This document shows, piece by piece, positions 44,369 through 53,861 of a stretch of 64,000 bases of DNA. Numbering within the stretch: position 1 is the first letter of the stretch; each line of letters opens with the position of its first letter. Under the pieces are notes generated by a model. That model made no database searches. It saw only the letters and a list, made by a program, of their open reading frames with translations, and was not told the DNA's origin. The DNA comes from Alphaproteobacteria bacterium. GTDB taxonomy: Bacteria; Pseudomonadota; Alphaproteobacteria; Rhodobacterales; Rhodobacteraceae. The position numbers and the translations under genes were made by a program. Where the stretch lies: contig JAUIIR010000001.1 in assembly GCA_030431485.1 (NCBI GenBank), forward strand, positions 1-64,000. Direction: 5' to 3'.

Positions 44369-45882
44369 GAATATGTGCCTGTTTGAGTCGATTTGGCCCC
44401 CGAGATGTCCGCGACGAGCGCGGCGAGGTCGACATTCTGATTGGTGTGTTCGCCGACAATGGCGCCTTCGTTCATCACGACGATCCGGTCGGCTATCTCA
44501 AGCGCCTCATCAATTTCGGCCAAGAACACGAGTGTAGCCCGGCCTTGCGCCGTGCCGCGGATGTGCCGCCCGATATCGCGCCGTGCGCCGATATCTACGC
44601 CCTGAAACGGCTCGTCGAGCAGAAGCACCTGTGCGGGTTCAAGCAACCAGCGGGCGATCATCACTTTTTGCTGGTTCCCGCCTGACAGCGTGCCGATCCC
44701 GTCACTCACCGATTGGCAGACAATGCCAAGCTCGTTCACCATCTCTTGAGACAGGTTCCTTTGCCGGCGGGCGTTCAGAAAGGAGCCGACGCTGAGGCCC
44801 TTAAGGAAGGGCAGGGTCATATTGTCGGCGATATCAAAGGCCGGGATCACGGCGTTGGTGCCCCGGTCTTTCGGGGACATGTAGACGCCTTGCGAAACTG
44901 CATCTTCGACAGAGCTGGGGGTGTAGTCCGCGCCGTTGATCCGCATCGTTCCGCCGACAGCGCGCGCCATGCCGAAAAGGATTTCTGCAAGACGGCTCTT
45001 ACCGCTTCCCAGCAGGCCGACCAACGCCACCACCTCGCCATCGCGGGCTTGCAGATTGATCGGCGCGGCGTTCGGGAACAGCGTGAGGTTAGAGAGTTCC
45101 AGCACCGGTTCGCTGCCACTCTCAACAGCCACATCTACCTCGGTCATGCGATGGCCGAGCATTGCCGTCACAGCGGCCTCATAGTCGAGTGGTTTGGTGT
45201 CAAAACTGCCGGAAATCGCGCCGTCGCGCATGACGATGATGCGATCCGCGATGCGGCGGATGTCGGACATGCGGTGGGAAATATAGAGGATCGCAACCCC
45301 TTGTTCGCGCAACCGGTCGATCAGGGCGAACAACCGGTCCGCCTCGGTCGCCGAGAGTGAGGATGTCGGCTCGTCAAGAATCAAAACCTTGGGCGCGCGG
45401 GCCATTGCGCGGGCTATGGCAATCATCTGGCGGTCTGCCACGGACAGATCCGACACGCGCGCCCGCAGATTGACGTCGATACCCATGGCCGAGGCAACCT
45501 TGGCGGCCTCATCGCGCAGCTGGCGCTCGCGCACAAACAGGCCGTTGCCGCGCTCAACCAGCCGGTCGAGCATCAGATTGTTGGCCACGTCAAGATCCGG
45601 GATCACCCCATCGTCAATGGATTGGTGGACGGTGACAACACCCTGCCGAATTGAATCTGCGGCGTCTTCGGGGGCGAATGCGGCTCCGGCAAGCATCATG
45701 GTTCCGGCGTCGGCGCGGTGGTGGCCGCAGATCACTTTGACCAGCGTGGACTTTCCTGCGCCATTTGCGCCCATCAGAACGGTCACAGACCCCGGTTCAA
45801 GGGTGACGTCGATTCCGCGCAATACATAGTTTTTTCCGAACGATTTTTCTAAACCGTTCACCTTGAGCGCATGATTGGCCAC
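44365..45882 (-). CDS. Sugar ABC transporter ATP-binding protein, tandem domains (RbsA-like)
   Basis: 505 aa with two ABC domains. The first is canonical (GANGAGKST, DLSVADRQMIAIARAM, VLILDEPTSSLS). The second has the usual degenerate Walker A (GLLGSGKSRL) and LSGGNQQKVMIARWL. The start is GTG at 45882 with an excellent GGGGAGGAG site 6 bases away. The open frame runs far upstream, but only this start leaves room for the operator and promoter. It is the first gene of the minus arm of the mtn divergon. Confidence 0.92.
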   Translation of the reverse strand: MANHALKVNGLEKSFGKNYVLRGIDVTLEPGSVTVLMGANGAGKSTLVKVICGHHRADAGTMMLAGAAFAPEDAADSIRQGVVTVHQSIDDGVIPDLDVANNLMLDRLVERGNGLFVRERQLRDEAAKVASAMGIDVNLRARVSDLSVADRQMIAIARAMARAPKVLILDEPTSSLSATEADRLFALIDRLREQGVAILYISHRMSDIRRIADRIIVMRDGAISGSFDTKPLDYEAAVTAMLGHRMTEVDVAVESGSEPVLELSNLTLFPNAAPINLQARDGEVVALVGLLGSGKSRLAEILFGMARAVGGTMRINGADYTPSSVEDAVSQGVYMSPKDRGTNAVIPAFDIADNMTLPFLKGLSVGSFLNARRQRNLSQEMVNELGIVCQSVSDGIGTLSGGNQQKVMIARWLLEPAQVLLLDEPFQGVDIGARRDIGRHIRGTAQGRATLVFLAEIDEALEIADRIVVMNEGAIVGEHTNQNVDLAALVADISGAKSTQTGTYS

Positions 45883-45930
45883 TCGTCTCCTCCCCGTGTT
45901 GTGCAGACGGTAGGCGGTTGAAAACACTTT

Positions 45931-45947
45931 TGTCAAACGGTTTGACA
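45931..45947. promoter_or_regulatory. 17-bp perfect palindrome in the mtnK / ABC divergent promoter
   Basis: TGTCAAACGGTTTGACA: 8-bp perfect arms around one central base, 48 bp from the GTG of the ATPase gene and 62 bp from the mtnK ATG. It is the only strong dyad in the 127-bp gap. The SorC-type regulator at 48379 is the likely ligand-dependent binder. Confidence 0.75.
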
Positions 45948-46009
45948 TTAGTCCAAATTGAAGGCTAACCAGAAAGGAAGGGCGCATCAGAGGATAGGGG
46001 AGGTCACCG

Positions 46010-47269
46010 ATGAGCGCAGGCACGGCATATGAGGCACTCAGCGTGGAAACGCTGCCGGGGCGGTTGAAGGATGTCCCGGCGCTTGCGTCCAAGGTCGGAT
46101 CGGACAGCGCCGCATGGGGTGTGAAAGAGGTCGGGGACGGCAATCTCAACCTCGTGTTCATCGTCACCGGACCCGAGGGAAAAGCCATCGTCAAACAGGC
46201 GCTTCCGTATGTGCGCTTGGTGGGGGACAGTTGGCCTTTGCCTCTTTACCGCGCGTTTTTCGAGTACCATGCTCTGACCCGGCAGGCGGCACGTGCGCCG
46301 GGCTCTGTGCCTGAGATCTATCACTTCGACGAGACGCAGGCGCTGATCGTGATGGAGTTTCTGTCGCCGCACGTGATCTTGCGGCGTAAGCTGATTGCGG
46401 GTGAACGCGTGGACGGCCTGGCGGAGTTTCTGGGCACCTATTGTGCCCGGACCGCCTTTCGCGGGTCAGAGTTGTCGATGGCGAGCCCTGACAAGAAAGC
46501 CGATGTCGCGCTCTTTGCGGGAAATGTCGAAATCCCTGCCATCACCGAGGCTTTGGTCTTTACCGATCCCTACTACAACGCCGAGATGAACCACCACACC
46601 GATGGGCTGGAGCCCGTCATCTCGCAGTTGCGCAGCGATATCGCGCTGAAGGTGAAGGTGCAGCAAGCCCTGCAGAGATTTGTTTCCAATACGGAAACAA
46701 TGGTTCATGGCGACCTGCATTCCGGTTCCATCATGTCGACGGACACGGACAGCCGGGTGATTGATCCCGAGTTCGCCCAATATGGACCACTGGGTTTTGA
46801 CATCGGCATGATGTGCGCGAATTTCCTGATGGCCTATTTCAGCCAGCCGGCGCACAGGGGGAATGATCTTGCAGACTATCAGGATTGGATTCTGGGCGTC
46901 ATTGCGGACATCTGTGCAACCTTCGAAACCGAATTCCGCACGTTGTGGGCGACTGAGCGCACCGGTATTCTCTATCCTGCTGCATTGTTCGAGGATCAGG
47001 GACACGACAGCACGCCGGCCTGCGATGCTGTACTGGCTGGTCTCTGGCGCGATGCTTGGACGGTTTGTGGCATCGAGATGCACCGTCGCTGTCTGTCTTT
47101 GGCGCATAATGCCGATTTCGAAGAGATCGAAGACATCGCTCTGCGCGCTCGTCTGGAAGCGCGGAATCTGATGATGGGGGCAGACCTGATCCACAAGGCG
47201 GACACGCTGGCCGATGCCTCTGCTGTCTGCGCCATCGCGCGCGACTTCAACGGAAAGGACGTGCTATGA
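46010..47269 (+). CDS. mtnK: S-methyl-5-thioribose kinase
   Basis: 419-aa kinase of the APH/choline-kinase fold, phosphorylating C1 of 5-methylthioribose (and, in some organisms, 5-deoxyribose). Visible motifs: GDGNLNLVF nucleotide loop, GDSWPLP specific to MTR kinase, catalytic loop [11 protein letters not shown] with His233 and Asp235, and DPEFAQYGP in place of DFG. Strong GGGGAGG ribosome site. Overlaps mtnA by 4 bp. Divergent from a sugar importer, which suggests that the substrate comes from outside. Confidence 0.93.
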   Translation: MSAGTAYEALSVETLPGRLKDVPALASKVGSDSAAWGVKEVGDGNLNLVFIVTGPEGKAIVKQALPYVRLVGDSWPLPLYRAFFEYHALTRQAARAPGSVPEIYHFDETQALIVMEFLSPHVILRRKLIAGERVDGLAEFLGTYCARTAFRGSELSMASPDKKADVALFAGNVEIPAITEALVFTDPYYNAEMNHHTDGLEPVISQLRSDIALKVKVQQALQRFVSNTETMVHGDLHSGSIMSTDTDSRVIDPEFAQYGPLGFDIGMMCANFLMAYFSQPAHRGNDLADYQDWILGVIADICATFETEFRTLWATERTGILYPAALFEDQGHDSTPACDAVLAGLWRDAWTVCGIEMHRRCLSLAHNADFEEIEDIALRARLEARNLMMGADLIHKADTLADASAVCAIARDFNGKDVL

Positions 47270-48369
47270 AAATCGACGGGACCCACTACCGTTCCCTGTG
47301 GTGGAACAGCGACAAGAACGTTCTTGAGATCATCGACCAACGGTGGCTGCCGCACGACTTTCGGGTTGTTCCTGTGGCGACCATGCAGGATTTTGCAGAT
47401 GCCATCTTTGAAATGCGGGTGCGCGGCGCGCCGTTGATCGGGGCGACAGCGGCCTACGGGATGGCGCTGGCGATGGCTGAAGACCCGTCTGATGCAAATA
47501 TGGATGCGGCCTGGACCTTTCTGGAAAAGACCCGCCCCACGGCGATCAACCTGCGCTGGGCATTGGACCGGTGTCGTGCAGCGTTGCGCCCGTTGCCCGA
47601 GGGCGACCGTGCCGCAGCGGCATTGGCTCTGGCGCATGAAATTGCCGATGAGGATGTCGAGATCAACCGCCGTATTGGCGAGCACGGCCTCGCGCTGATC
47701 CGCGAAATCGCAGCCCGAAAGCCTGCAGGTGAACCTGTACGACTGCTCACGCATTGCAATGCCGGGTGGTTGGCCACCGTCGATTGGGGAACGGCGACGA
47801 GCCCGATGTATCATGCCCATGACGCCGGTCTTGCACTGCATGTCTGGGTCGATGAAACCCGCCCCCGCAATCAGGGCGCGCTGACCTCTTGGGAGTTGGG
47901 TAAGCACGGCGTGCCGCACACCTACATCACTGACAATGCCGGTGGGCATCTGATGCAGCACGGTATGGTGGACATGGTCATCACTGGCACCGACCGGACC
48001 ACCCGTCAGGGGGATGTTTGCAACAAGATCGGCACCTATCTCAAGGCGCTTGCGGCCCATGACAACGGCGTACCGTTCTATGTGGCTTTGCCGTCACCAA
48101 CGATCGACTGGACAGTGTCGGATGGCGCGGCCGAGATCCCGATCGAAGAGCGGAACGCGCGGGAAGTCACCCATGTCCAGGGGATCACCGAGGACGGTGG
48201 CATTGGCACTGTCCAGGTCACACCCGAGGGTACTCCCGGAGGAAATCCGGCATTCGATGTGACGCCAAATCGTCTCGTCACAGGGCTGATCACCGAGCGT
48301 GGAGTCTGTGAGGCCTCTGAAGCGGGCCTTGCCGCGCTCTTTCCCGACTTTGCGCGGGCTGCAGAGTAG
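47266..48369 (+). CDS. mtnA: Methylthioribose-1-phosphate isomerase
   Basis: 367-aa isomerase of the eIF2B-like family converting MTR-1-P (or 5-deoxyribose-1-P) to the ribulose-1-phosphate form. Catalytic Cys164 in [11 protein letters not shown] and Asp243 in [18 protein letters not shown] are both present, along with [13 protein letters not shown] near the N-terminus. The usual GADR motif reads GTDR. Start fixed by the ATGA overlap with mtnK. No mtnB, C, D or E genes of the methionine salvage pathway follow. Confidence 0.94.
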   Translation: MKIDGTHYRSLWWNSDKNVLEIIDQRWLPHDFRVVPVATMQDFADAIFEMRVRGAPLIGATAAYGMALAMAEDPSDANMDAAWTFLEKTRPTAINLRWALDRCRAALRPLPEGDRAAAALALAHEIADEDVEINRRIGEHGLALIREIAARKPAGEPVRLLTHCNAGWLATVDWGTATSPMYHAHDAGLALHVWVDETRPRNQGALTSWELGKHGVPHTYITDNAGGHLMQHGMVDMVITGTDRTTRQGDVCNKIGTYLKALAAHDNGVPFYVALPSPTIDWTVSDGAAEIPIEERNAREVTHVQGITEDGGIGTVQVTPEGTPGGNPAFDVTPNRLVTGLITERGVCEASEAGLAALFPDFARAAE

Positions 48370-48378
48370 GGCGCCCCG

Positions 48379-49386
48379 ATGCCGCTGACCGCTTTTGGCA
48401 AAACGCGCGGTTCGGGCGCAGATCAGGCGCGGCTTCCGTCGCGTGACGATGCCCCTTACGTCGAAGCGGCTTGGCTCTATTACCATGACGGGTTGAACCA
48501 GAACGAGATTGCCGAACGCATGCGCATAAGTCGCGCCTCGGTGGTCAACTACCTGAATGAAGCCCGCCATCGCGGTTGGGTCCGGGTGCACATGGACAGC
48601 GATGTGTTTCGCGGTCATCGCTTGGCCGAAGAACTGTGCGCCGCTTATGGGTTGTGCGAAGCGATGGTCGTTCCGGATGACCCCGTCGCCTCCAATGGCG
48701 CTGAGGCCAGTGTGGCTCGGGTCACGCGCGCGTCGGCGGACTGGTTGCCACGGCTTCTGGAACCCGGCGACCGGCTGGGTGTCTCTTGGGGCGCAACGAT
48801 TTACCAGATGGCGCAGAATGTCCCCAACGCGCCAGTGCCGGACCTCACGGTGATTCAGCTTCTCGGGTCCCGTCCAGCGGCGCTGGGGTTTGCAGCCGAG
48901 GCCTGTACAGCGATCCTTGCACAACGCCTGGGTGGCGAATGCATCAACTTCCATGCACCGCTGGTCCTGTCGAACAAGGCGCTTCGCGATGCGCTCTGCG
49001 ATGAACCTGTGGTGCGGGATCAACTGCAGGCGTTGGCAACGTGCAATAAGACGGTGCTGGCCTGCGGCACGTGCGATGCGGATGCGCATGTTGTGCGCAG
49101 CGGCATTCTGAAACCCGAGGAGATATCTTCCTACCGTGCCAAGGGGGCGGTTGGTGTGATCTGCGGGCGCCTGATCGACGGCGAGGGTCGTCCGGTTGTG
49201 GCCGATGTCGAAGACCGCATGATCGGTGTTTCGCTTGATCAGATGCGCGGTAAGGAGATGGCATTGCTTGTGGCCGCCGGGCCAGGTCGGGCAAAGCCCG
49301 CCCGCGCCGCCATGAAGGGCGGGTTCGTGACGCATCTTGCGACCAGTACCCGCGTGGCAGAAGAGCTTTTGGAGATGGCCCAATGA
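48379..49386 (+). CDS. SorC-type sugar-binding transcriptional regulator
   Basis: 335 aa. N-terminal HTH (AAWLYYHDGLNQNEIAERMRISRASVVNYLNEA, ~30-62) and a SorC/CggR-like sugar-phosphate-binding domain (LGVSWGATIYQMAQNVP, GAVGVICGRLID). Regulators of this class usually respond to a phosphorylated pathway intermediate, here possibly a ribulose-1-phosphate. It lies inside the mtn operon, 9 bp after mtnA and overlapping the aldolase by 4 bp. It is the candidate for the palindrome at 45931. Confidence 0.88.
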   Translation: MPLTAFGKTRGSGADQARLPSRDDAPYVEAAWLYYHDGLNQNEIAERMRISRASVVNYLNEARHRGWVRVHMDSDVFRGHRLAEELCAAYGLCEAMVVPDDPVASNGAEASVARVTRASADWLPRLLEPGDRLGVSWGATIYQMAQNVPNAPVPDLTVIQLLGSRPAALGFAAEACTAILAQRLGGECINFHAPLVLSNKALRDALCDEPVVRDQLQALATCNKTVLACGTCDADAHVVRSGILKPEEISSYRAKGAVGVICGRLIDGEGRPVVADVEDRMIGVSLDQMRGKEMALLVAAGPGRAKPARAAMKGGFVTHLATSTRVAEELLEMAQ

Positions 49387-50063
49387 CACCTGCAGCCCCG
49401 CTGCCCGACACCGAGGAAACCCGTCAGGCATTGATCGACGCCTGCCTTTGGATGAATGAGCGACACCTCAATCAGGGGACGTCGGGGAATATCTCGGCGC
49501 GGATCGACAGCGGAATTCTCATCACGCCTTCCGGTGTTCCTTATGAAGCGCTGACGCCCGAGGCAATGGTCACCATTCCTCTGTCCGGATTGCCCGAAGC
49601 GGGTGGCCCGAAGCCGTCGTCAGAATGGCCGTTTCATCAGGGCCTGCATCAGGCGCGACCCGATATGCCGGTCGTCCTGCACGCGCACCCGCCCTATTGC
49701 AGCATCCTGGCCGTTCAGCGCCGGCCGATCCCGGCATGCCACTACATGATCGCGGCTTTTGGCGGTGCGGATGTGCCTCTGGCGGACTATGCGCTCTTTG
49801 GCAGTCCGGAGCTTTGTGCCAATATGGCGGACATTATGTCGGACCGGCACGGGTGTCTGATGGCCAATCATGGCGCCACGGTTCTGGGAGAAACGGTGGA
49901 CAAAGCGCGATGGCGGTTAGAGGAGCTCGAGACGCTGGCGCGCACGTATCTGTTCAGCAGTATTGGCGGTGCGCCGCATATTTTGTCGGACAAGGACATC
50001 GCAGAGGTTCTGGTCGCGTTCCAGACCTACGGTCCGCGCCCGGTTAAACAGTCAGAAGGATAG
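49383..50063 (+). CDS. Class II aldolase, FucA/Ald2/DrdA-like
   Basis: 226-aa zinc aldolase of the AraD/FucA family. Catalytic Glu in KPSSEWPFH, zinc His pair in LHAHPPYCS and the third His in MANHGATVLG are all present, as is the phosphate-binding GTSGNISARI. Next to mtnK and mtnA, the expected reaction is cleavage of 5-methylthioribulose-1-P or 5-deoxyribulose-1-P to DHAP plus an aldehyde. The Glu, typical of true aldolases, argues against the dehydratase MtnB. Confidence 0.87.
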   Translation: MTPAAPLPDTEETRQALIDACLWMNERHLNQGTSGNISARIDSGILITPSGVPYEALTPEAMVTIPLSGLPEAGGPKPSSEWPFHQGLHQARPDMPVVLHAHPPYCSILAVQRRPIPACHYMIAAFGGADVPLADYALFGSPELCANMADIMSDRHGCLMANHGATVLGETVDKARWRLEELETLARTYLFSSIGGAPHILSDKDIAEVLVAFQTYGPRPVKQSEG

Positions 50064-50074
50064 GGGGAGAGATC

Positions 50075-51154
50075 ATGCAGTATCGCAATTTGGGACGTAC
50101 CGGCCTGAAAGTCTCGGTTATCACGATGGGGACGTTTACCTTTGGCGGGCGAGGGGCCTTCGGGCGCACAGCCAGCCAGGATGTCAGCGATGCGCGTCGG
50201 CTTGTGGACACCTGCATCGACAATGGTGTCAATCTGTTCGACACGGCGAATATGTATTCCACGGGGCTCTCCGAAGAAATTCTGGGCGAGGTTCTGGAAG
50301 GGCGGTATGACAATATTCTTGTGACTTCGAAGGCGCGGATGCCGATTGGCGACGGCCCCAATGACGAAGGGGTGTCGCGGTGGCATCTGATCCGGGAATG
50401 TGAGCGGTCTCTCAAGCGTCTGCGCACCGACCATATCGACATCTACTATATGCACGAATGGGATGGACTGACGCCGATCGAAGAAAAGATGGAGGCGCTG
50501 CATACCTTGGTCCAGCAGGGCAAAATCCGCTATCCTGGCTGCTCGAATTACTCGGCCTGGCATGTGATGAAGTCCCTGGCGGCGGCGCCCAGCCATTCCA
50601 GTCGCTTTGCCACGCAGCAGATCCACTATACCATCGAGGCTCGGGAAGCCGAGTACGAGCTGCTTCCACTTTCCGTTGATCAGGGTCTGGGTGTTCTTGT
50701 CTGGTCACCTTTGGCTGCGGGTCTGCTATCCGGTAAACACCGGCGCGGGGCCGACACGCCCGAGGGATCGCGTCAGGCGGCGGGGTGGAATGAACCCCCG
50801 ATCCGCGACATGGAGCGGCTTTGGAATATTGTAGATGCTTTGGTCGACATCGGCGACGCACACGGAGTCGAGGCCGCACAGATCGCGTTGGCGTGGTTGC
50901 TAACCCGTCCCGCTGTTGCGTCTTTGGTTGTTGGTGGGCGCAGCGTCGATCAGTTCGAGCGCAATTTCCGTGCAGTTGATATTGTCTTGTCCGAGGAAGA
51001 ATTGCAGCGGCTCAACGACGTCAGCCGTCTGCCTTTGGTCTATCCGTATTGGCACCAGCACAACTTTGCCCGCTCGCGCTTTACTCAGGCGGATCAGGCG
51101 CTGCATGCCGATTATCCGGATCGTCACTATGGTGGGGAAGACCCGTTGGTGTGA
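50075..51154 (+). CDS. Aldo/keto reductase
   Basis: 359-aa NAD(P)H-dependent oxidoreductase. The catalytic tetrad is visible: Asp56, Tyr61, Lys86 and His127 (FDTANMY, TSKARM, YYMHEWD). It lies 11 bp after the aldolase on the same strand, so it may reduce the released aldehyde (methylthioacetaldehyde or acetaldehyde) or act on the incoming sugar. GGGGAGAG ribosome site. It is followed directly by a strong terminator that ends the mtn operon. Confidence 0.88.
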   Translation: MQYRNLGRTGLKVSVITMGTFTFGGRGAFGRTASQDVSDARRLVDTCIDNGVNLFDTANMYSTGLSEEILGEVLEGRYDNILVTSKARMPIGDGPNDEGVSRWHLIRECERSLKRLRTDHIDIYYMHEWDGLTPIEEKMEALHTLVQQGKIRYPGCSNYSAWHVMKSLAAAPSHSSRFATQQIHYTIEAREAEYELLPLSVDQGLGVLVWSPLAAGLLSGKHRRGADTPEGSRQAAGWNEPPIRDMERLWNIVDALVDIGDAHGVEAAQIALAWLLTRPAVASLVVGGRSVDQFERNFRAVDIVLSEEELQRLNDVSRLPLVYPYWHQHNFARSRFTQADQALHADYPDRHYGGEDPLV

Positions 51155-51160
51155 TGCAAG

Positions 51161-51190
51161 AAAGGCCCGGGAATGTCCCGGGCCTTTTTT
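51161..51190. terminator. Bidirectional intrinsic terminator between the aldo/keto reductase and dhaL
   Basis: Perfect 12-bp stem AAAGGCCCGGGA / TCCCGGGCCTTT with a 3-base loop, followed by further T residues (51188-51190). The flanking A and T runs make it work for both converging operons. Confidence 0.9.
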
Positions 51191-51212
51191 GTCGGTGGTG
51201 AAGGAGCAGGGA

Positions 51213-51812
51213 TCAGCGCCCGGTCGCTGCCTTGACGACGGATTGCATGGCCAGCATGCCCGGATCATCCATGCCGATGCTTTTCTCGCCAAAGATGCGC
51301 GCGCGGCCAACAGTTGCAGGTTTATCGCGGAAATCGACCATCGCCTGATCCACGGCATCCGCCGCAGCCTGTGCCATATCATCGGCGCCATCCGTCGCCT
51401 TCGCGACATAGTCCAGACTGTCGAGCACTGTCTTGCCACCGAGCTCCGCTTTGCCGCGCTCCTGCATCTTGTCGCGGGCTGCCGCGATAAGCTCGGGAAC
51501 GTTTGCGGTGTCGATGCTTTCTTCGCCGCGCAAAGTCTTTGCGGCGCTCATCAGACCGGTTGCCATCAGCGTGCCGTAGGACGATCCCGAGGATTTGGTG
51601 AAAGCCTGCGCACATTGGAACAACGCCATGCCAATGTCATTCGGCAGATCATCTTTCATAGCGGTGATCGCCCGCATGCCCCGGGTCATGGTCACGCCAA
51701 GATCGCCATCCCCAAGCGCACCGTCGGCGCTGTTTAGCATGTCAAAATCGCGTTCCATTGCGGCGGTGATCCGGTCAATGGCGGCCAGAAGCGTATCGCG
51801 CGTGATGGTCAT
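51213..51812 (-). CDS. dhaL: Dihydroxyacetone kinase nucleotide-binding subunit DhaL-like
   Basis: 199-aa DhaL-fold protein. Metal/nucleotide-binding aspartates Asp30, Asp35 and Asp37 are kept (NSADGALGDGDLGVTMTRGM), as in E. coli DhaL, and the GSSYGTLMATGLM loop is present. It would transfer phosphate to the ketone held by DhaK. No DhaM or other PTS gene is nearby, so the donor (ATP or a distant DhaM) is open. Start overlaps the dhaK stop by 4 bp. Last gene of the minus-arm operon. Confidence 0.88.
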   Translation of the reverse strand: MTITRDTLLAAIDRITAAMERDFDMLNSADGALGDGDLGVTMTRGMRAITAMKDDLPNDIGMALFQCAQAFTKSSGSSYGTLMATGLMSAAKTLRGEESIDTANVPELIAAARDKMQERGKAELGGKTVLDSLDYVAKATDGADDMAQAAADAVDQAMVDFRDKPATVGRARIFGEKSIGMDDPGMLAMQSVVKAATGR

Positions 51813-52810
51813 CCAACCCTCCAGAAGGCGCAGTCGCAGGGCGCGTTCAGGAGCTTTTCCAACTCGTCGTCCAGTTTACAAAGCGTGAATGAGACGCCAG
51901 CCATTTCCATCGACGTCGCATAGCGGCCAACCAAAGGCATGACGATTGTGGCTCCTGCGTCTTCAAGTCGAGATTTTACCATCCGGTAAAGAATGTAGAG
52001 TTCCTCTGGTGGCGTTGCCCCGAGAGAGTTCACCATAACCGAGACCCTGTCACCATTGGTCAACGGCATATCGGCCAGCAGTCGGTCCATCATCTCGCCT
52101 GCGATGTCGTCTGCCGTCTTGAGCTTGCCGCGCCAGACGCCGGGTTCACCGTGGATGCCCATGCCCATTTCCATTTCGTCATCGGCAATCTCAAATGTGG
52201 GCTTGCCTGCTTGTGGCACGGTGCAGGGCGACAGCGCTGCGCCGATGGACCGGCAGGCGTCTGCGGCTTTCTGAGCAACGGCGGTCACCGCGTCAAGATC
52301 TCGGCCTTCTTCGGCTGCAGCTCCCGCAATCTTGAACGCATAGACCATGCCAGCCACGCCTCGGCGTTTTTCGGCTTCTTCCGGCGGGGCAGAGGCCACG
52401 TCGTCGGCCAAAAGGACGGTGGTGCAGGTGATGTCTTCAAACTCGACAAGCTCTCCGGCCATGTCGAAGTTCATGACGTCGCCGCCGTAGTTGCCATAGA
52501 GCCGCAGCACACCCGCGCTGCTGTCGGCGGCCCGGATGGCATCGGCCATCTGTTCGGCGGACGGAGAGGCAAAAACATCTCCAATCGCACAGGCGTCGAG
52601 CAAGCCTTCTCCGACATAGCCAGTGAACACGGGTAGGTGACCCGAGCCGCCGCCGGTGACGATACCAACCTTGCCCGATTTCCCGGCCTTTGCACGGGCG
52701 ACGACTTTGCCGCTGTCGCCGTGCAGACGGTAATATTCGGGATGGGCGGCTGTCATACCCGCCAGCATTTCGTCGACATAGTTCTCTGGATTATTGAGGA
52801 TCTTTTTCAT
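51809..52810 (-). CDS. dhaK: Dihydroxyacetone kinase substrate-binding subunit DhaK-like
   Basis: 333 aa. Residues that bind dihydroxyacetone in E. coli DhaK are present: His58 in GGGSGHLP, Asp111 in YGNYGGDVMNF and the covalent His220 in MGMGIHGEPG. The family also includes erythrulose and other short-ketose kinases. Encoded after the LsrACDB-like importer, so the substrate may be an imported or derived C3-C5 ketose. The start at 52810 follows GGGAGGAACC. Confidence 0.9.
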   Translation of the reverse strand: MKKILNNPENYVDEMLAGMTAAHPEYYRLHGDSGKVVARAKAGKSGKVGIVTGGGSGHLPVFTGYVGEGLLDACAIGDVFASPSAEQMADAIRAADSSAGVLRLYGNYGGDVMNFDMAGELVEFEDITCTTVLLADDVASAPPEEAEKRRGVAGMVYAFKIAGAAAEEGRDLDAVTAVAQKAADACRSIGAALSPCTVPQAGKPTFEIADDEMEMGMGIHGEPGVWRGKLKTADDIAGEMMDRLLADMPLTNGDRVSVMVNSLGATPPEELYILYRMVKSRLEDAGATIVMPLVGRYATSMEMAGVSFTLCKLDDELEKLLNAPCDCAFWRVG

Positions 52811-52843
52811 GATCTTGGTTCCTCCCGCTCAGGATGTGATGTC

Positions 52844-53854
52844 TTATTTTGAGGGTTTCAGGCTGGCCCGCAGGGCGGATACGGCATTGGTGTTGATCAC
52901 CATCACAAGGATCAGCAGTGCGCCCCAGATCAACTCGCGTGCGAAGTTCGACACCTGCAGCATGTTCAATCCGCTGGACAGGAACTGCATCGACAGAACA
53001 GCCAGAACGACGCCAATCACGCGACCATAGCCGCCATAGGGGTTCACGCCGCCCAGAACCGCGATCAGAACGGCCAGAAGCAGATAGGACGAGCCGTAAT
53101 CCGCTTTCGCAGAGTTGGCGCGGCTCATGATGATCAACCCTGCCACCGAGGCGAACATGCCCGCGATCACGTACACCTTGAGCAACATGCGGTTGATGTC
53201 GATCGCCGCGTAAAGAGCCGCCAGCGGGTTTGCACCATACATCGTCACGCGCAGGCCAAAGGCGGTTCGGGTCAGGATCAGGTGCAGCAGGACGGCCAGC
53301 AGGGCAAAGAGCACCAGCGGCACCGGAATACCAAGGAGCCTGGCATTTCCGATCACAGCGACCGTGTCCGGAAAGCCCATGACCGCGCTGCCTCCGGTCA
53401 TCGCAATGGCAAAGCCTGTGAAGACCAAGCCAGAGCCGAGTGTCGCGAGAATAGGGGGCAAGCCGAAAAATGCCACCAGCGAGCCGTTGATGATCCCGGC
53501 CATCGCGCCGATGGCAATTGCGACGGCAATGGCTATGGCAAGCCAGAGCACCGATTGTGAGGCTGGCATCGCAGGATCGGCATAGGTGGTCAGGATCATT
53601 GCAGCGGCCACGGCGGACAGGTTGGCGATGCCGACAACTGACAGGTCAATGCCCCCGGTCATCATCGCAATTGTCATCGCCAGCGCGAGGATTGCGAATT
53701 CCGGGAACTGGAATGCCATTGAAATCAGGTTCTGCGATGACAGGAACCGATCCGGTGACAGAACCGCCATCAGGGCAAAGACGAAGACCGCGATCACCAG
53801 GAGCCGGAACTCCGGGCTTGCGAATGTGGATTTGGTGGGTGCGTGTGCTGCCAT
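52844..53854 (-). CDS. Sugar ABC transporter permease (LsrD/RbsC-like)
   Basis: 336-aa BPD_transp_2 permease with about nine hydrophobic segments; motifs ALAMTIAMMTGGIDLSVVGIAN and FFGLPPILATLGSGLVF. It is one of two non-identical permeases (the other at 53862), so the channel is probably a heterodimer, as in LsrC/LsrD. Begins 7 bp after the neighbour's stop. Confidence 0.9.
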   Translation of the reverse strand: MAAHAPTKSTFASPEFRLLVIAVFVFALMAVLSPDRFLSSQNLISMAFQFPEFAILALAMTIAMMTGGIDLSVVGIANLSAVAAAMILTTYADPAMPASQSVLWLAIAIAVAIAIGAMAGIINGSLVAFFGLPPILATLGSGLVFTGFAIAMTGGSAVMGFPDTVAVIGNARLLGIPVPLVLFALLAVLLHLILTRTAFGLRVTMYGANPLAALYAAIDINRMLLKVYVIAGMFASVAGLIIMSRANSAKADYGSSYLLLAVLIAVLGGVNPYGGYGRVIGVVLAVLSMQFLSSGLNMLQVSNFARELIWGALLILVMVINTNAVSALRASLKPSK

Positions 53855-53861
53855 GATGCTG

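Noticed and set aside
49383-50063. Calling the class II aldolase MtnB (methylthioribulose-1-P dehydratase)
   Set aside because: It keeps the FucA-type SSEW glutamate and HAH zinc motif of true aldolases, and no mtnC or mtnD genes follow.
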